Shown: piece by piece, positions 47,001-53,085 of the stretch
Numbering within the stretch: the stretch's first letter is position 1
How the letters are laid out: every line of letters begins with the position of its first letter
Assembly: GCA_002435755.1 (NCBI GenBank)
Contig: DIYH01000035.1
Span: 124,001 to 188,000 of the forward strand
Origin: Flammeovirgaceae bacterium UBA6059
Lineage (GTDB): Bacteria; Bacteroidota; Bacteroidia; Cytophagales; Cyclobacteriaceae
Length of the DNA: 64,000 bases
Direction: 5' to 3'
The notes under the pieces: generated by a model
Database searches by the model: none
Seen by the model: the letters and a program-made list of their open reading frames with translations, nothing else
What the model was told of the DNA's origin: nothing
Position numbers and translations under genes: made by a program

Positions 47001-50000
47001 GGTAGGAAAGAGCATGATGTTGTTGGTGATGTCCAACTCTGCTCCTGCAACGGGTACTTTATCCAATATGGCTCCATCAGGGTGATTGGGGTTAGCGTAT
47101 TGCTCAGTCACGAATATGTTGGCTTCATACTGATAACCCATTTTGAAAACAGGATGAATGAATCCGAAAGAAGCAATATCATAGCTCGTCTCAACATTGA
47201 GTATCTCTCCATCGATCAATTCCTGTGCGGAAAGGGTGATTTCATCTGATCCTGAAAAAGGCAAATAGTTCTCACCATCGGCTTCACCATATACCTCAAC
47301 TACCGGAGTGGTCTGAATGATGAAATTGAGCTTCTCATGGTAATCATAAGCGCGGGCTTCATACATCAGCCCTGTGACAGGGTCTTCTTCGTCAAACCAA
47401 ATAGTATCGTTGGCAGTGATGACCTCCAGACTTTCACGAAGGTCAAATGGACTCAAATCGTCACTTGCGATGAAGTAAGTGCTGTTGCCTACATTGCCGT
47501 TGGCTACCCAAATCTCAGGGATCACTTCCAGTTCAAACTCTCCTGAGTAAGGATCCGTAGTGACTGTGTAGGTGTCGTATATCTCAGCACTCGTCGTGTC
47601 AATATCATAACCTTCGCGCTGTACTTTGAGCGAGACGGTCGACTCTCCTATGTTGTTGATAGAGAGGTCAAAGCCAATCTCCTTGTTGCCTTCGATGTTG
47701 CCCCCTACTACCCTACCGGCAATTTTCACCTTAGTACTGTCTATGAAATTGACAGTGTACAGAGGCTCTGTAAATTCATGAAACTGTATGTCTCCAAACT
47801 CATTGAGTGGTGGGAAAACACCTTGTTTGAAATAATGACCTTCCATATATACCGAGATATAGTGTTTTCCGATAGGTACACTCATGGTATAGTTACCTTC
47901 GGTATCAGTACGCACCGCCTGACCATCAGGGCCAAGAGCAGTCTCACCATCCAATAAGAGCAATGCTCCCTCTACCGGGAATACACTGTTTTCGTAAGTG
48001 ACTTTACCACTTACCTCGAAGGAAGAAATATCTGTATAGTCTACACCATTGTTGGTCTTGGAGCCATCTCCTACGAAGATCGATCTGGAATTAGGTGAGA
48101 ACTCGTGCTGTCCAAGTGATGGAACCATCCTGAATACCTCACCTCCACCTAAGTAGGGAATATAGTCTATAGTGTAATCCCCGAACTCATCAGTAATACC
48201 TCTGATCCCAAGCTGCGACGCGTCAGGAATATCATCAGAAAATGAAACTCCGGTTGCGGAAAAATCCACATCTACCTTGTTGTAAGCAAAGCCATTGTTG
48301 GAGACATCATAAGTGCTGGTACCCTGACCTTCATCGAATCTATAATAGACGAGCAGATCAGCGTTAGCAGCATTGATGATCCTGTTCATATCTCGCTGGA
48401 TCTCTTCCTGAGACCTTACTGTCCGCCAAATCTTGAACTCATCCATCTTGCCACGAAAGGGGTGCTCATGTGCTACGGTAACCCCAAACAAACTCCCGGT
48501 ACCTATTGTGAATCCTCGATTATCAGGCTCGATCAAATCATTTGATGATTCTCCCGATCCGATCAATTCGCCATTGAGATAGATGAACTGATCATCATCT
48601 CCTCCCGCAATGTCCGCATCATAGCTGAAGGCATAATGGTTCCATTCGGTGCTGTTGGGCACTGCTGTACCCAAAGTTGTAGAGGTGTGCTCCCCAAAAG
48701 ACACATAGGGTACCGCGTAATCGCTAATACCAAAAGCGACACTTTTACCTATTGTTCTACTGCCTGCATCTCCCCACTGGAATAGTATATCACTAGAGCT
48801 TGCTGAATTCTTTTTAGCCCAAAACTCTACAGTAAATGAAGTTTCATCAAGGGCTATTTCTTCCTCGGCCACCTGGGTTGCAAAACCGTTAATTCCAAAT
48901 TGGGCTGAATTACCCGTTTGAAGACCACTTGTGCGCTCAACGGTCAGGGCTACACCTTCCACAGGGTTGCCACCCTCATATTGAATATGTCCATTAGCTA
49001 TGCCAAAAGAAGTGATAAAGCCAACATCGGTCATCTCATTGGAGAGAATAATATTATCCTCACACTGAGCTTCCGCAGCGACTTTGTAGTCATACATTAC
49101 ACCGCCAATGGCTGTCTCATCATCATAAATCAAACCTGTTTCTGTCTTGATGAGATCAAATTCGTTTTGACCCATAGGTGAACGTGAAATCCTGAAGCGG
49201 TCTACTTGTGACAAGCTGCCGAAAACATCCCACTCCAATCTCACTCGGTCCGGATAATAAGACTTAGAAGCGCTAAAGCTCGAAATCATGTTGGACAAGT
49301 CCTCGCTTATGTTTCCTGAAACATCCGTCATAGCAAAGCTAGCGTCACTTTCATCATCTGAGTTACACTCATTGACAGATCCCACAGTATATCTGTAAGT
49401 CTGACAAAGCTCAATTCCTGTATCTGTAAATGTCGTGATGTCTTTATCGTCTATCGTGAAATAAGTAACATCTGAACCATCCAATTTCTCTCTTTTGATC
49501 ACATAACCGTCAGTTGATAAATTGTCAGTATTATTCCATGAAAGCTCCAACTGCTTATTGACAAGGTCTTGTGTAAGTGAAAGACTGTTGGGGGCCTTGG
49601 GCTTAACTCTAGTAAATCCAGTTACATCGGCGGTCGTCCAGTCTCCATCAACGGCACAGCCATTATCATCATCACCATAAGCCTCGATTCTGTAATAGTA
49701 AGTTAGCTCTGCACCAGGTGTATTATCTGTATAGCTATTGACGCTTCCATCGAGATCACTAACTATATATTCGTCATAAAAATTGAAAAAGTCATCTGTC
49801 GAACGCTGAATTCTCCAGTATTGCGGTGTTTTAGAACTGCTCCATTCTAGCTCGATGGTACCGTCACACAAGTCCTCAGTTGCACTAAAACCTGTGGGTG
49901 CATCAAAGTGCTCTTTTACACTACCAACATCCGTAGCATCATCATCACTGTAGTATCGTGTTCCATTGACCGTCCAAAAAGTCCTGAGACTATAGTCATA

Positions 50001-51068
50001 GGCTTCACCATTGGTCAAATCGAAATCATCATAGTTGTTGCTATTCGACCAATGTATTTCAGCATTGTCTTTGCGAAGTTGATAGCTGACCGAATTACCA
50101 TTGATATAAGAAGATGAGCTGTTCAGATTTGTCCAGTTCACGTCAATCCTACCTGACTCTAACTGGCAGTCATCTGCCGCAAGATTAGCGAGATCACCTA
50201 CCCTTGGTGGCTTCACCACTGGAAATGAGCCCATCACAGTTACGTCGAGAGAAAGCTGTGCATCACCATAAGCATCATGTGCATAATGAGGGCTTCTACT
50301 AGGAAACCTCCCCGAACTTTGTTCTGTACCGTGATAATATCTTACCAGATCATTCCAGTGCGGGTGATTTGAATTGACTTCTTCATCATAATACTCTTCT
50401 ATTTCTGATTCCTCAAGTACTGTTCTCCATATTCTGACTTCAGACATCCAGAATGTTCGTTTGGTTCCGAAAAGGTCACCTCCAAAGCTTCGATTTCCTT
50501 CTCCGCTAGGTATAATAGAAAGCCACCTTACTCCCGGTAAAACGTTCAAATGATTCGCTACGGCTAGCTCGCCATTGATGTATAACCTGAATTCACTTCC
50601 AGATGCAGTAACCGCTATGTGGTTCCAGCTGCCACCTATCGTAGTAGGTCCACTATAACCTGACACATAAGGTAAACTGTATTTATACTCATGACCAGAC
50701 GAACCCTGTGGTAGATCCCTCAGGATCACCTGCCATTTATTAGTCTCACCATGTAAATAACGTACTCCAATGATACCATCCTGATCGGCCTCACCTTTGA
50801 ATCCAAATAGGGGAAGGTCTAAATTTGAACCCACCCAAACCCAACCTTCAACAGTCATAGCCCCATTAATTCCCATAGGTCTGTTGGTGGGATTAGCCAC
50901 ATGCAAGTCTTTTTCATAAGGTATTAATATCATACCTTCTCTTTTTTGCTGGGCCAGAGCTGAGTTAGCGACCAGTGACATGAGCGCTACCATCAGCAAG
51001 GTTAATATAAGGGTAACGTTTACCACGTCCTTCCTTCTTGTTTGACTAATGATCGGTGACTGTTTCAT
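41016..51068 (-). CDS. Giant LamG/FN3-like modular surface protein with T9SS sorting domain
   Basis: Read from ATG 51068 (about 3350 aa; an upstream TTG is less likely), it has a long signal region ending ANSALAQQ. Domain order: LamG-like lectin domain (about 40-240), several FN3-like domains (about 290-690), second LamG (about 730-910), carboxypeptidase-regulatory-like domains (about 940-1120), a long unassigned region (about 1120-2200) with GFSIGSPIFSVRGGQTRCPW, LamG domains three and four (about 2250-2430 and 2450-2640), the short module shared with the repeat protein (DWFVDPSLFEHSMSIFG), and a T9SS sorting domain (from VYPNPFRTNLSF to VRTIKIIKL). This suggests a very large cell-surface or secreted carbohydrate-binding adhesin. 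Operator site A lies 93-154 nt upstream of the start. Confidence 0.87.
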   Translation of the reverse strand: MKQSPIISQTRRKDVVNVTLILTLLMVALMSLVANSALAQQKREGMILIPYEKDLHVANPTNRPMGINGAMTVEGWVWVGSNLDLPLFGFKGEADQDGIIGVRYLHGETNKWQVILRDLPQGSSGHEYKYSLPYVSGYSGPTTIGGSWNHIAVTASGSEFRLYINGELAVANHLNVLPGVRWLSIIPSGEGNRSFGGDLFGTKRTFWMSEVRIWRTVLEESEIEEYYDEEVNSNHPHWNDLVRYYHGTEQSSGRFPSRSPHYAHDAYGDAQLSLDVTVMGSFPVVKPPRVGDLANLAADDCQLESGRIDVNWTNLNSSSSYINGNSVSYQLRKDNAEIHWSNSNNYDDFDLTNGEAYDYSLRTFWTVNGTRYYSDDDATDVGSVKEHFDAPTGFSATEDLCDGTIELEWSSSKTPQYWRIQRSTDDFFNFYDEYIVSDLDGSVNSYTDNTPGAELTYYYRIEAYGDDDNGCAVDGDWTTADVTGFTRVKPKAPNSLSLTQDLVNKQLELSWNNTDNLSTDGYVIKREKLDGSDVTYFTIDDKDITTFTDTGIELCQTYRYTVGSVNECNSDDESDASFAMTDVSGNISEDLSNMISSFSASKSYYPDRVRLEWDVFGSLSQVDRFRISRSPMGQNEFDLIKTETGLIYDDETAIGGVMYDYKVAAEAQCEDNIILSNEMTDVGFITSFGIANGHIQYEGGNPVEGVALTVERTSGLQTGNSAQFGINGFATQVAEEEIALDETSFTVEFWAKKNSASSSDILFQWGDAGSRTIGKSVAFGISDYAVPYVSFGEHTSTTLGTAVPNSTEWNHYAFSYDADIAGGDDDQFIYLNGELIGSGESSNDLIEPDNRGFTIGTGSLFGVTVAHEHPFRGKMDEFKIWRTVRSQEEIQRDMNRIINAANADLLVYYRFDEGQGTSTYDVSNNGFAYNKVDVDFSATGVSFSDDIPDASQLGIRGITDEFGDYTIDYIPYLGGGEVFRMVPSLGQHEFSPNSRSIFVGDGSKTNNGVDYTDISSFEVSGKVTYENSVFPVEGALLLLDGETALGPDGQAVRTDTEGNYTMSVPIGKHYISVYMEGHYFKQGVFPPLNEFGDIQFHEFTEPLYTVNFIDSTKVKIAGRVVGGNIEGNKEIGFDLSINNIGESTVSLKVQREGYDIDTTSAEIYDTYTVTTDPYSGEFELEVIPEIWVANGNVGNSTYFIASDDLSPFDLRESLEVITANDTIWFDEEDPVTGLMYEARAYDYHEKLNFIIQTTPVVEVYGEADGENYLPFSGSDEITLSAQELIDGEILNVETSYDIASFGFIHPVFKMGYQYEANIFVTEQYANPNHPDGAILDKVPVAGAELDITNNIMLFPTGETVTTDANGQYTHTFQAGTPNFTEDGDNSFTKTFEVEATVEGLGVTWRAGDPFRGYVLGALPLLGTDFITQAPAQVDFVLRDPPGSNSYAFVEAGSSFTKGETWSMTQFSDLGLATEFRKGMFVEAGGGLAGPVVRTEIIDTGGAGLSIVKSTDYKGGFTTTVTFNERIETSSDPEDVGSIADIYVGNSENYLINETKTLEVMKKTNADALGLPYIGTGEWVMAVSSGFSASESGLETFFIYSQRQILEELIPDLIIQRNTLFQLPNYTSNLDADHFCYGMSNDHTSLDEYLYDGASAVGDASYTFTPTAGAENDSIDWYNRQITSWLTVIATNEAEKVNAQTVQNISIDGSGGAYTAEIEENFSAEFNWESDRTLNIFFNGEFGGLANNKGITVSTNSHISVGATTGEVNAESNSVKFGYVIDERDEGDYYTIDIKKAEGIQYFNRDDFVDVIPAKGDFLSALNTGIGDSRITSIGLISAYGITPIVLEKTLGKAAKTNAIAGSIAFGINTAVWIYEMVDMGIMMGSTINEADRLVDRKVGGFSIGSPIFSVRGGQTRCPWEPEEYATFVVNSSGTGLEKLHTATLKREAPVISATPAIQSNVPEDEAAVFTLSLGNESESNSDLWYEISIDETTNPDGAVVLIDGLTAERSFLVPAFETIEKTLTISKGASGVLEYDSIGIIFHSLCQFNAESSQAEIADTVYVSARFLPACSDVTIENINENFVLNYYDNDQATVTLGGYNINLSTLESIDFQYKTLSGDPITEMTYFKDEHSDAYINYTGNKAILENATESFVWDIEALTDREYQVRARAKCIDGSVTATEYITGTIDRSTPVAFGSPEPADGILSIGDDISILFNEDIEGGLVKDHNISVRGVLNAYEVSHNASIAFDGIDDKAEVPGVSLNDKSFTIEFWLKRGIGTEGAVVSKGSGTDKVEVAFAADGSVTYTLGNTTLDVDPLSSYSIVYPEDAWHHWAFVYDAEAEHATVYIDDQTLLNHSATFNSQPTETFYIGSGSGQTDHLASQVHELRIWERTLTFGEVVSQMSVTLTGNEFGLYGYWPMDEAFGTGALDRAAGRHMTFDATWAIEPGGYAMAFDGDDYLELNSQLVVIDPMADMTIEFWFKGGAQTGDATFLSSGFGYADPSLKVEIYAEAATGNIKVKSDQEVFLATEQNVLDDTWHHFAMTVDRRSLVKTYIDGELQNQGIATDLGGLAGANIWLGAQATEEDPITTSFDNYFTGSLDEVRIWNAVRTIDIMDAYRHAKLQGNEMGLMAYYPFEAYENVGGVDLLKSNMADQSALSNHEAVIEGDATLTEEVPTIKDARPVQDIPFSYAVSSDGIVLSLNIDENRIEGQMIEIAVENVQDLFGNRMLSPVIWHAYLDRNPVIWQESTYSLELDDNSDFSFTATIVNRSGLSQPFSLENIPVWLTASEDIGVIGPDETREITFYINDGLNIGTYERSIALSSDFGYDESLDLSVTILADKPDWFVDPSLFEHSMSIFGSLWIESVVSTDTRDIVAVFVDGQCRGVGNLYYEEGISDYLLALTVYGDTGDDLEFRVWDASTGNVYGDVSPYDMVFTRSSIEGSPLAPVRIETSPAIISEVLLAEGWNWISVNLEANENDIATIFEGVMADQLVVKNDIVSAKYDAEFGWITTSGAASDIDVDPASGYKVYSPFAQTLELRGEPYDPTNTSIAIAAGWNHIGFVPQLAMSVEEALAYMQPESGDLIKTQGAFAQYVDGIGWIGSLTNMQPNVGYVLNVQSAGSLIYPAFSSIATGRVDMSAMAGLAAVPSHLKANVRDYEADMSIIAQIKDEAEILEGNEVLVAYHNGEVRGAITPVMVDEVPTYFLSAFGETAEELTFELYNAEGEFIIEANNTLDFVASAIVGRAEEAYFINVGGVALGAQELEVEPTVYPNPFRTNLSFTHGFELGTEINVYMLDLSGRVLFNEQYKSDGIGRVDITHPSIYGLDAGVYMLKLQAGEIVRTIKIIKL

Positions 51069-51122
51069 TTTCTTATGTTTCAATGTTTGGTACTGTAGAA
51101 TCTTAGAATATTTCTATACCTA

Positions 51123-51222
51123 CAATATTCCTGATAAGAGTTGATGCATTCTTATGTCCCTTGTAGACATGTAGGTGACAGGATTTGGAAACTTGTCTAC
51201 ACTTGTAGACATCTTGTAGACA
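51123..51222 (-). promoter_or_regulatory. Site A: paired operator and -7 box of the giant LamG gene
   Basis: Box TTGTAGACATGTAGGTGACA (51161-51180), a 22-bp spacer, and box TTGTAGACATCTTGTAGACA (51203-51222). Each box has GACA repeated 11 bp apart. On the minus strand GAATATTG (51130-51123) lies with its TTG exactly 36 nt from the box edge, as in the other full sites. The gene start follows 55 nt later. Confidence 0.75.
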
Positions 51223-51400
51223 GGTCCAAGAAATGATACCAGATGTGTTGGATTTTATAAGAACTACGGCTACCCACCGTTAAGTCTCAGTTTACTTTTT
51301 CAAGGTCTGTGGCTGACGGATCTTATCCGGATTGGACTGTGCCCCAAACTCCAGGTTATGGATCAAGGTAGGCGGAGGACATAGATCAAGGAGTCAGCAT

Positions 51401-51432
51401 AAAAAATGAAAGCCAGGCAATGCTGCCCGGCT
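51401..51432 (-). terminator. Rho-independent terminator after the first tiny-protein cluster
   Basis: On the minus strand AGCCGGGCA (51432-51424) pairs with TGCCTGGCT (51419-51411) over 9 positions with one mismatch, followed by TTTCATTTTTT. It begins 39 nt after the stop of the 34-aa gene. The remaining 51223-51400, up to site A, holds no recognisable gene. Confidence 0.7.
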
Positions 51433-51470
51433 CTACTCAACCATCAAAACAAGAGTAATTAATTAACTAA

Positions 51471-51575
51471 CTAACCAAAAAGACTTATTAACCCTGTGCC
51501 AATAGCGGCTACAAGCGCAAGTGATAATAAAACGATTGTCTTTTCCTCTAAACTAAGTTTGCTTAATTCTTTCAT
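51471..51575 (-). CDS. Tiny membrane protein, family gamma (34 aa)
   Basis: This 34-aa frame starts at ATG 51575 with AAGG placed 4-7 nt before it and ends TAG at 51473-51471. A short charged head (MKELSKLSLEEK) is followed by one hydrophobic helix (TIVLLSLALVAAIGTGLISL). It resembles the 40-aa protein at 55546-55668, whose helix reads LLAIAALGAIGLGLIYL, and in both clusters this gene is last, just before a terminator. It is too short for routine gene calling. Function is unknown; small regulatory or lipid-interacting membrane peptide is all that can be said. Confidence 0.7.
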   Translation of the reverse strand: MKELSKLSLEEKTIVLLSLALVAAIGTGLISLFG

Positions 51576-51592
51576 CAGCCCTTATTGTTTTA

Positions 51593-51745
51593 CTATGACA
51601 TACTTTCTATAAACGATGCAACCCAGTCTACCAATGGCAAACCTGTACCAATGCCGAGGGTCAGGAAGAGTACCAGATACGTCATCTTTCTATTCTGGGA
51701 GGTTTGGTCAAGCCAGCTATCGGTTCGCTTTTTAATGTTTTCAAT
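51593..51745 (-). CDS. Tiny membrane protein, family beta (30-50 aa, start uncertain)
   Basis: The frame ends TAG at 51595-51593. An ATG at 51685 gives 30 aa (MTYLVLFLTLGIGTGLPLVD), but the frame is open further up with a polar head (ENIKKRTDSWLDQTSQNRK) comparable in length to the paralogue at 55681-55845. The only candidate start there is ATT at 51745, an unusual initiation codon. The helix and the GxGLxLVD motif are shared with the paralogue (NVGAGLYLVD). It lies between the alpha and gamma genes of the cluster, 17 nt before gamma. Confidence 0.55.
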   Translation of the reverse strand: MENIKKRTDSWLDQTSQNRKMTYLVLFLTLGIGTGLPLVDWVASFIESMS

Positions 51746-51786
51746 TCTTTGGTGATGTTAGTGCTGGACTTGGTGAGCAGTCGGTC

Positions 51787-51909
51787 TTACATTGATATCA
51801 TAAGACCAACAAAATACGCTCCTACAAGGGCGCAGCTAATGATAGCAACTGACATCCCAATCCAAACTCTTCTTTCCTCCTGCTGATAATTCTTCTCTGC
51901 CGTTTTCAT
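51787..51909 (-). CDS. Tiny membrane protein, family alpha (40 aa), copy 1
   Basis: This 40-aa frame starts at ATG 51909 and stops TAA at 51789-51787. A charged N-terminus with EERRVWIG is followed by one hydrophobic helix (VAIISCALVGAYFVGLMI). It is strikingly similar to the protein at 57724-57846 (EERRLWIG, IISCAIASAYFVGLI) and related to that at 52573-52701 (EERRVWIE). It is the first gene after operator site B, with the same 88-nt distance from box edge to ATG as copy 3. The conserved head next to the helix suggests a topology with the charged end in the cytoplasm. No known family was recognised. Confidence 0.75.
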   Translation of the reverse strand: MKTAEKNYQQEERRVWIGMSVAIISCALVGAYFVGLMISM

Positions 51910-51958
51910 ATTTATGCTATTTGATTTGTAATATCCTTACTTGATTAATTGATATATG

Positions 51959-52058
51959 CAATGATCGATAGGATGCCGAAAGCTTCAATGCAAGCCTTGT
52001 AGACATGTAGATGACACAAATTCAAGGTTTGTGTACATATGTAGACATTCAGTGGACA
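51959..52058 (-). promoter_or_regulatory. Site B: paired operator and -7 box of the first tiny-protein cluster
   Basis: Box TTGTAGACATGTAGATGACA (51997-52016), 22-bp spacer, box ATGTAGACATTCAGTGGACA (52039-52058). On the minus strand GATCATTG (51966-51959) has its TTG 36 nt from the proximal box, followed by CATATAT. The alpha gene starts 50 nt after the -7 box. Confidence 0.8.
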
Positions 52059-52320
52059 ACTAGCCCAAATCGCGGATATTGGAGTTTTTTATCTAGAATT
52101 CCTTAGGTAGTAATGGTCTACTCACAAGCCCCCAGGACACGGACGAAAGAGGCAATCAAAAGCAGCGTTCAGGCCAGTAAGGTGTATGTAGTATAACGAG
52201 AACATCTATTATCAGACTATCTAGCGAATAGGTCTACTCTCTTCAGGTCGATTCATATGAGGCCGTCTCAAATATCGAGACTACTTGAAGATGTGCGGTA
52301 AAGATCTCACCAAAAGGCAC

Positions 52321-52345
52321 AAAAAAACCGGACCAATAACCCGGC
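52321..52345 (-). terminator. Probable terminator after the alpha copy 2 gene
   Basis: On the minus strand CCGG (52344-52341) and CCGG (52331-52328) can pair around a 9-nt loop, extended by G-U pairs, and are followed by seven T. The stem is short. It lies about 230 nt after the alpha copy 2 stop. The interval 52059-52320 between site B and this structure shows no supportable gene. Confidence 0.5.
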
Positions 52346-52572
52346 ATTTTTATTCCTGTACTTGATTAAAACATGATTCTACCTATGTTTTATCTCAACC
52401 AACTTAACCTAATGAATTATACATTTCAGTATTAACCTGAGTTCGATTAAAAATCTTACTCAGGTTATTAAACTATCACGAAACTCTCTTTAATTTCTTT
52501 GTCACATCTTAAACCGATCCAAGGTCCGTGTCTTACAGACCATGGGCTAGGCAATGGATTTGCCACTATCAG
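52346..52572. other. Non-coding 3' region of the alpha copy 2 gene with two hairpins
   Basis: No open frame worth reporting exists here. AACCTGAGT (52434-52442) and ACTCAGGTT (52458-52466) form a perfect 9-bp inverted repeat with a 15-nt loop. A second imperfect hairpin GGTCCGTG-TCT-TACAGACC lies at 52523-52541 and resembles the hairpins at 58160 and 60591. A structured 3' untranslated region or a small RNA is possible, but nothing proves transcription. Confidence 0.45.
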
Positions 52573-52701
52573 CTAAAGAATGATCAGCAATGCTGCGATC
52601 ATTAAACTTACGCAAGCACACAATAGAAGATTTAATGATACCTCAATCCATACTCTCCTCTCTTCTTTTCTGTGTTGGGCTCTGGCCATCTTAGTATTCA
52701 T
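52573..52701 (-). CDS. Tiny membrane protein, family alpha (42 aa), copy 2
   Basis: This 42-aa frame runs from ATG 52701 to TAG 52575-52573. The head (ARAQHRKEERRVWIE) shares KEERRVWI with the other alpha proteins, and the hydrophobic part (LLLCACVSLMIAALLIIL) has a different sequence but the same position and a Cys pair. The gene stands alone between operator site C and a probable terminator. The -7 box is only 26-33 nt upstream of the ATG, so the leader must be short, which fixes the TTG element as part of the -7 box and not a -33 box. Confidence 0.7.
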   Translation of the reverse strand: MNTKMARAQHRKEERRVWIEVSLNLLLCACVSLMIAALLIIL

Positions 52702-52726
52702 AATCTCGTTGTTTTGATGTCTGATA

Positions 52727-52826
52727 CAATGATCGTGTGAAATTCTCCTCATTTGTCCTATATCTTGTAGACATGTAGATGACAGTTAACGGCTATTTAT
52801 CTACACGTGTAGACATTGAGTAGACA
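52727..52826 (-). promoter_or_regulatory. Site C: paired operator and -7 box of alpha copy 2
   Basis: Box TTGTAGACATGTAGATGACA (52765-52784), 22-bp spacer, box GTGTAGACATTGAGTAGACA (52807-52826). On the minus strand GATCATTG (52734-52727) is identical to that of sites B and E, with TTG again 36 nt from the proximal box. The region from here to the histidine kinase start (52827-53085) contains no clear gene. Confidence 0.8.
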
Positions 52827-53085
52827 AACTGGTTCTGAGAAGCTTTTTTGAAAACTCATCCCGATCTGGTGGCATTGCTGGATTCTGTGATAAGAGTTGC
52901 GATGAATTCGTCCGATTCCTGTAGAACCAGGCCGTGCGGTGTAGACCTTTGTAGAAGTAGTTCTCAGAGTAAAGAAGAAATCCTCTCGGTCTGTTCTGTA
53001 AAGACCTAGATAGGAAGTACACCGTTCCGTTAGGGGCGAATTATTGGAATAGCACTGAAGCTTGGTTAAGTTTAGCAGCGAAATA

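Noticed and set aside
52107..52200. Plus-strand 27-codon frame starting MVYSQAPRTRTKEA
   Set aside because: No relative elsewhere in the window, no operator or promoter on this strand, and too short to judge.
52940..52959. A box-like GTGTAGACCTTTGTAGAAGT upstream of the histidine kinase
   Set aside because: Only the first half resembles the operator, the second GACA is lost, the direction is away from the kinase gene, and no -7 box follows at 36 nt.
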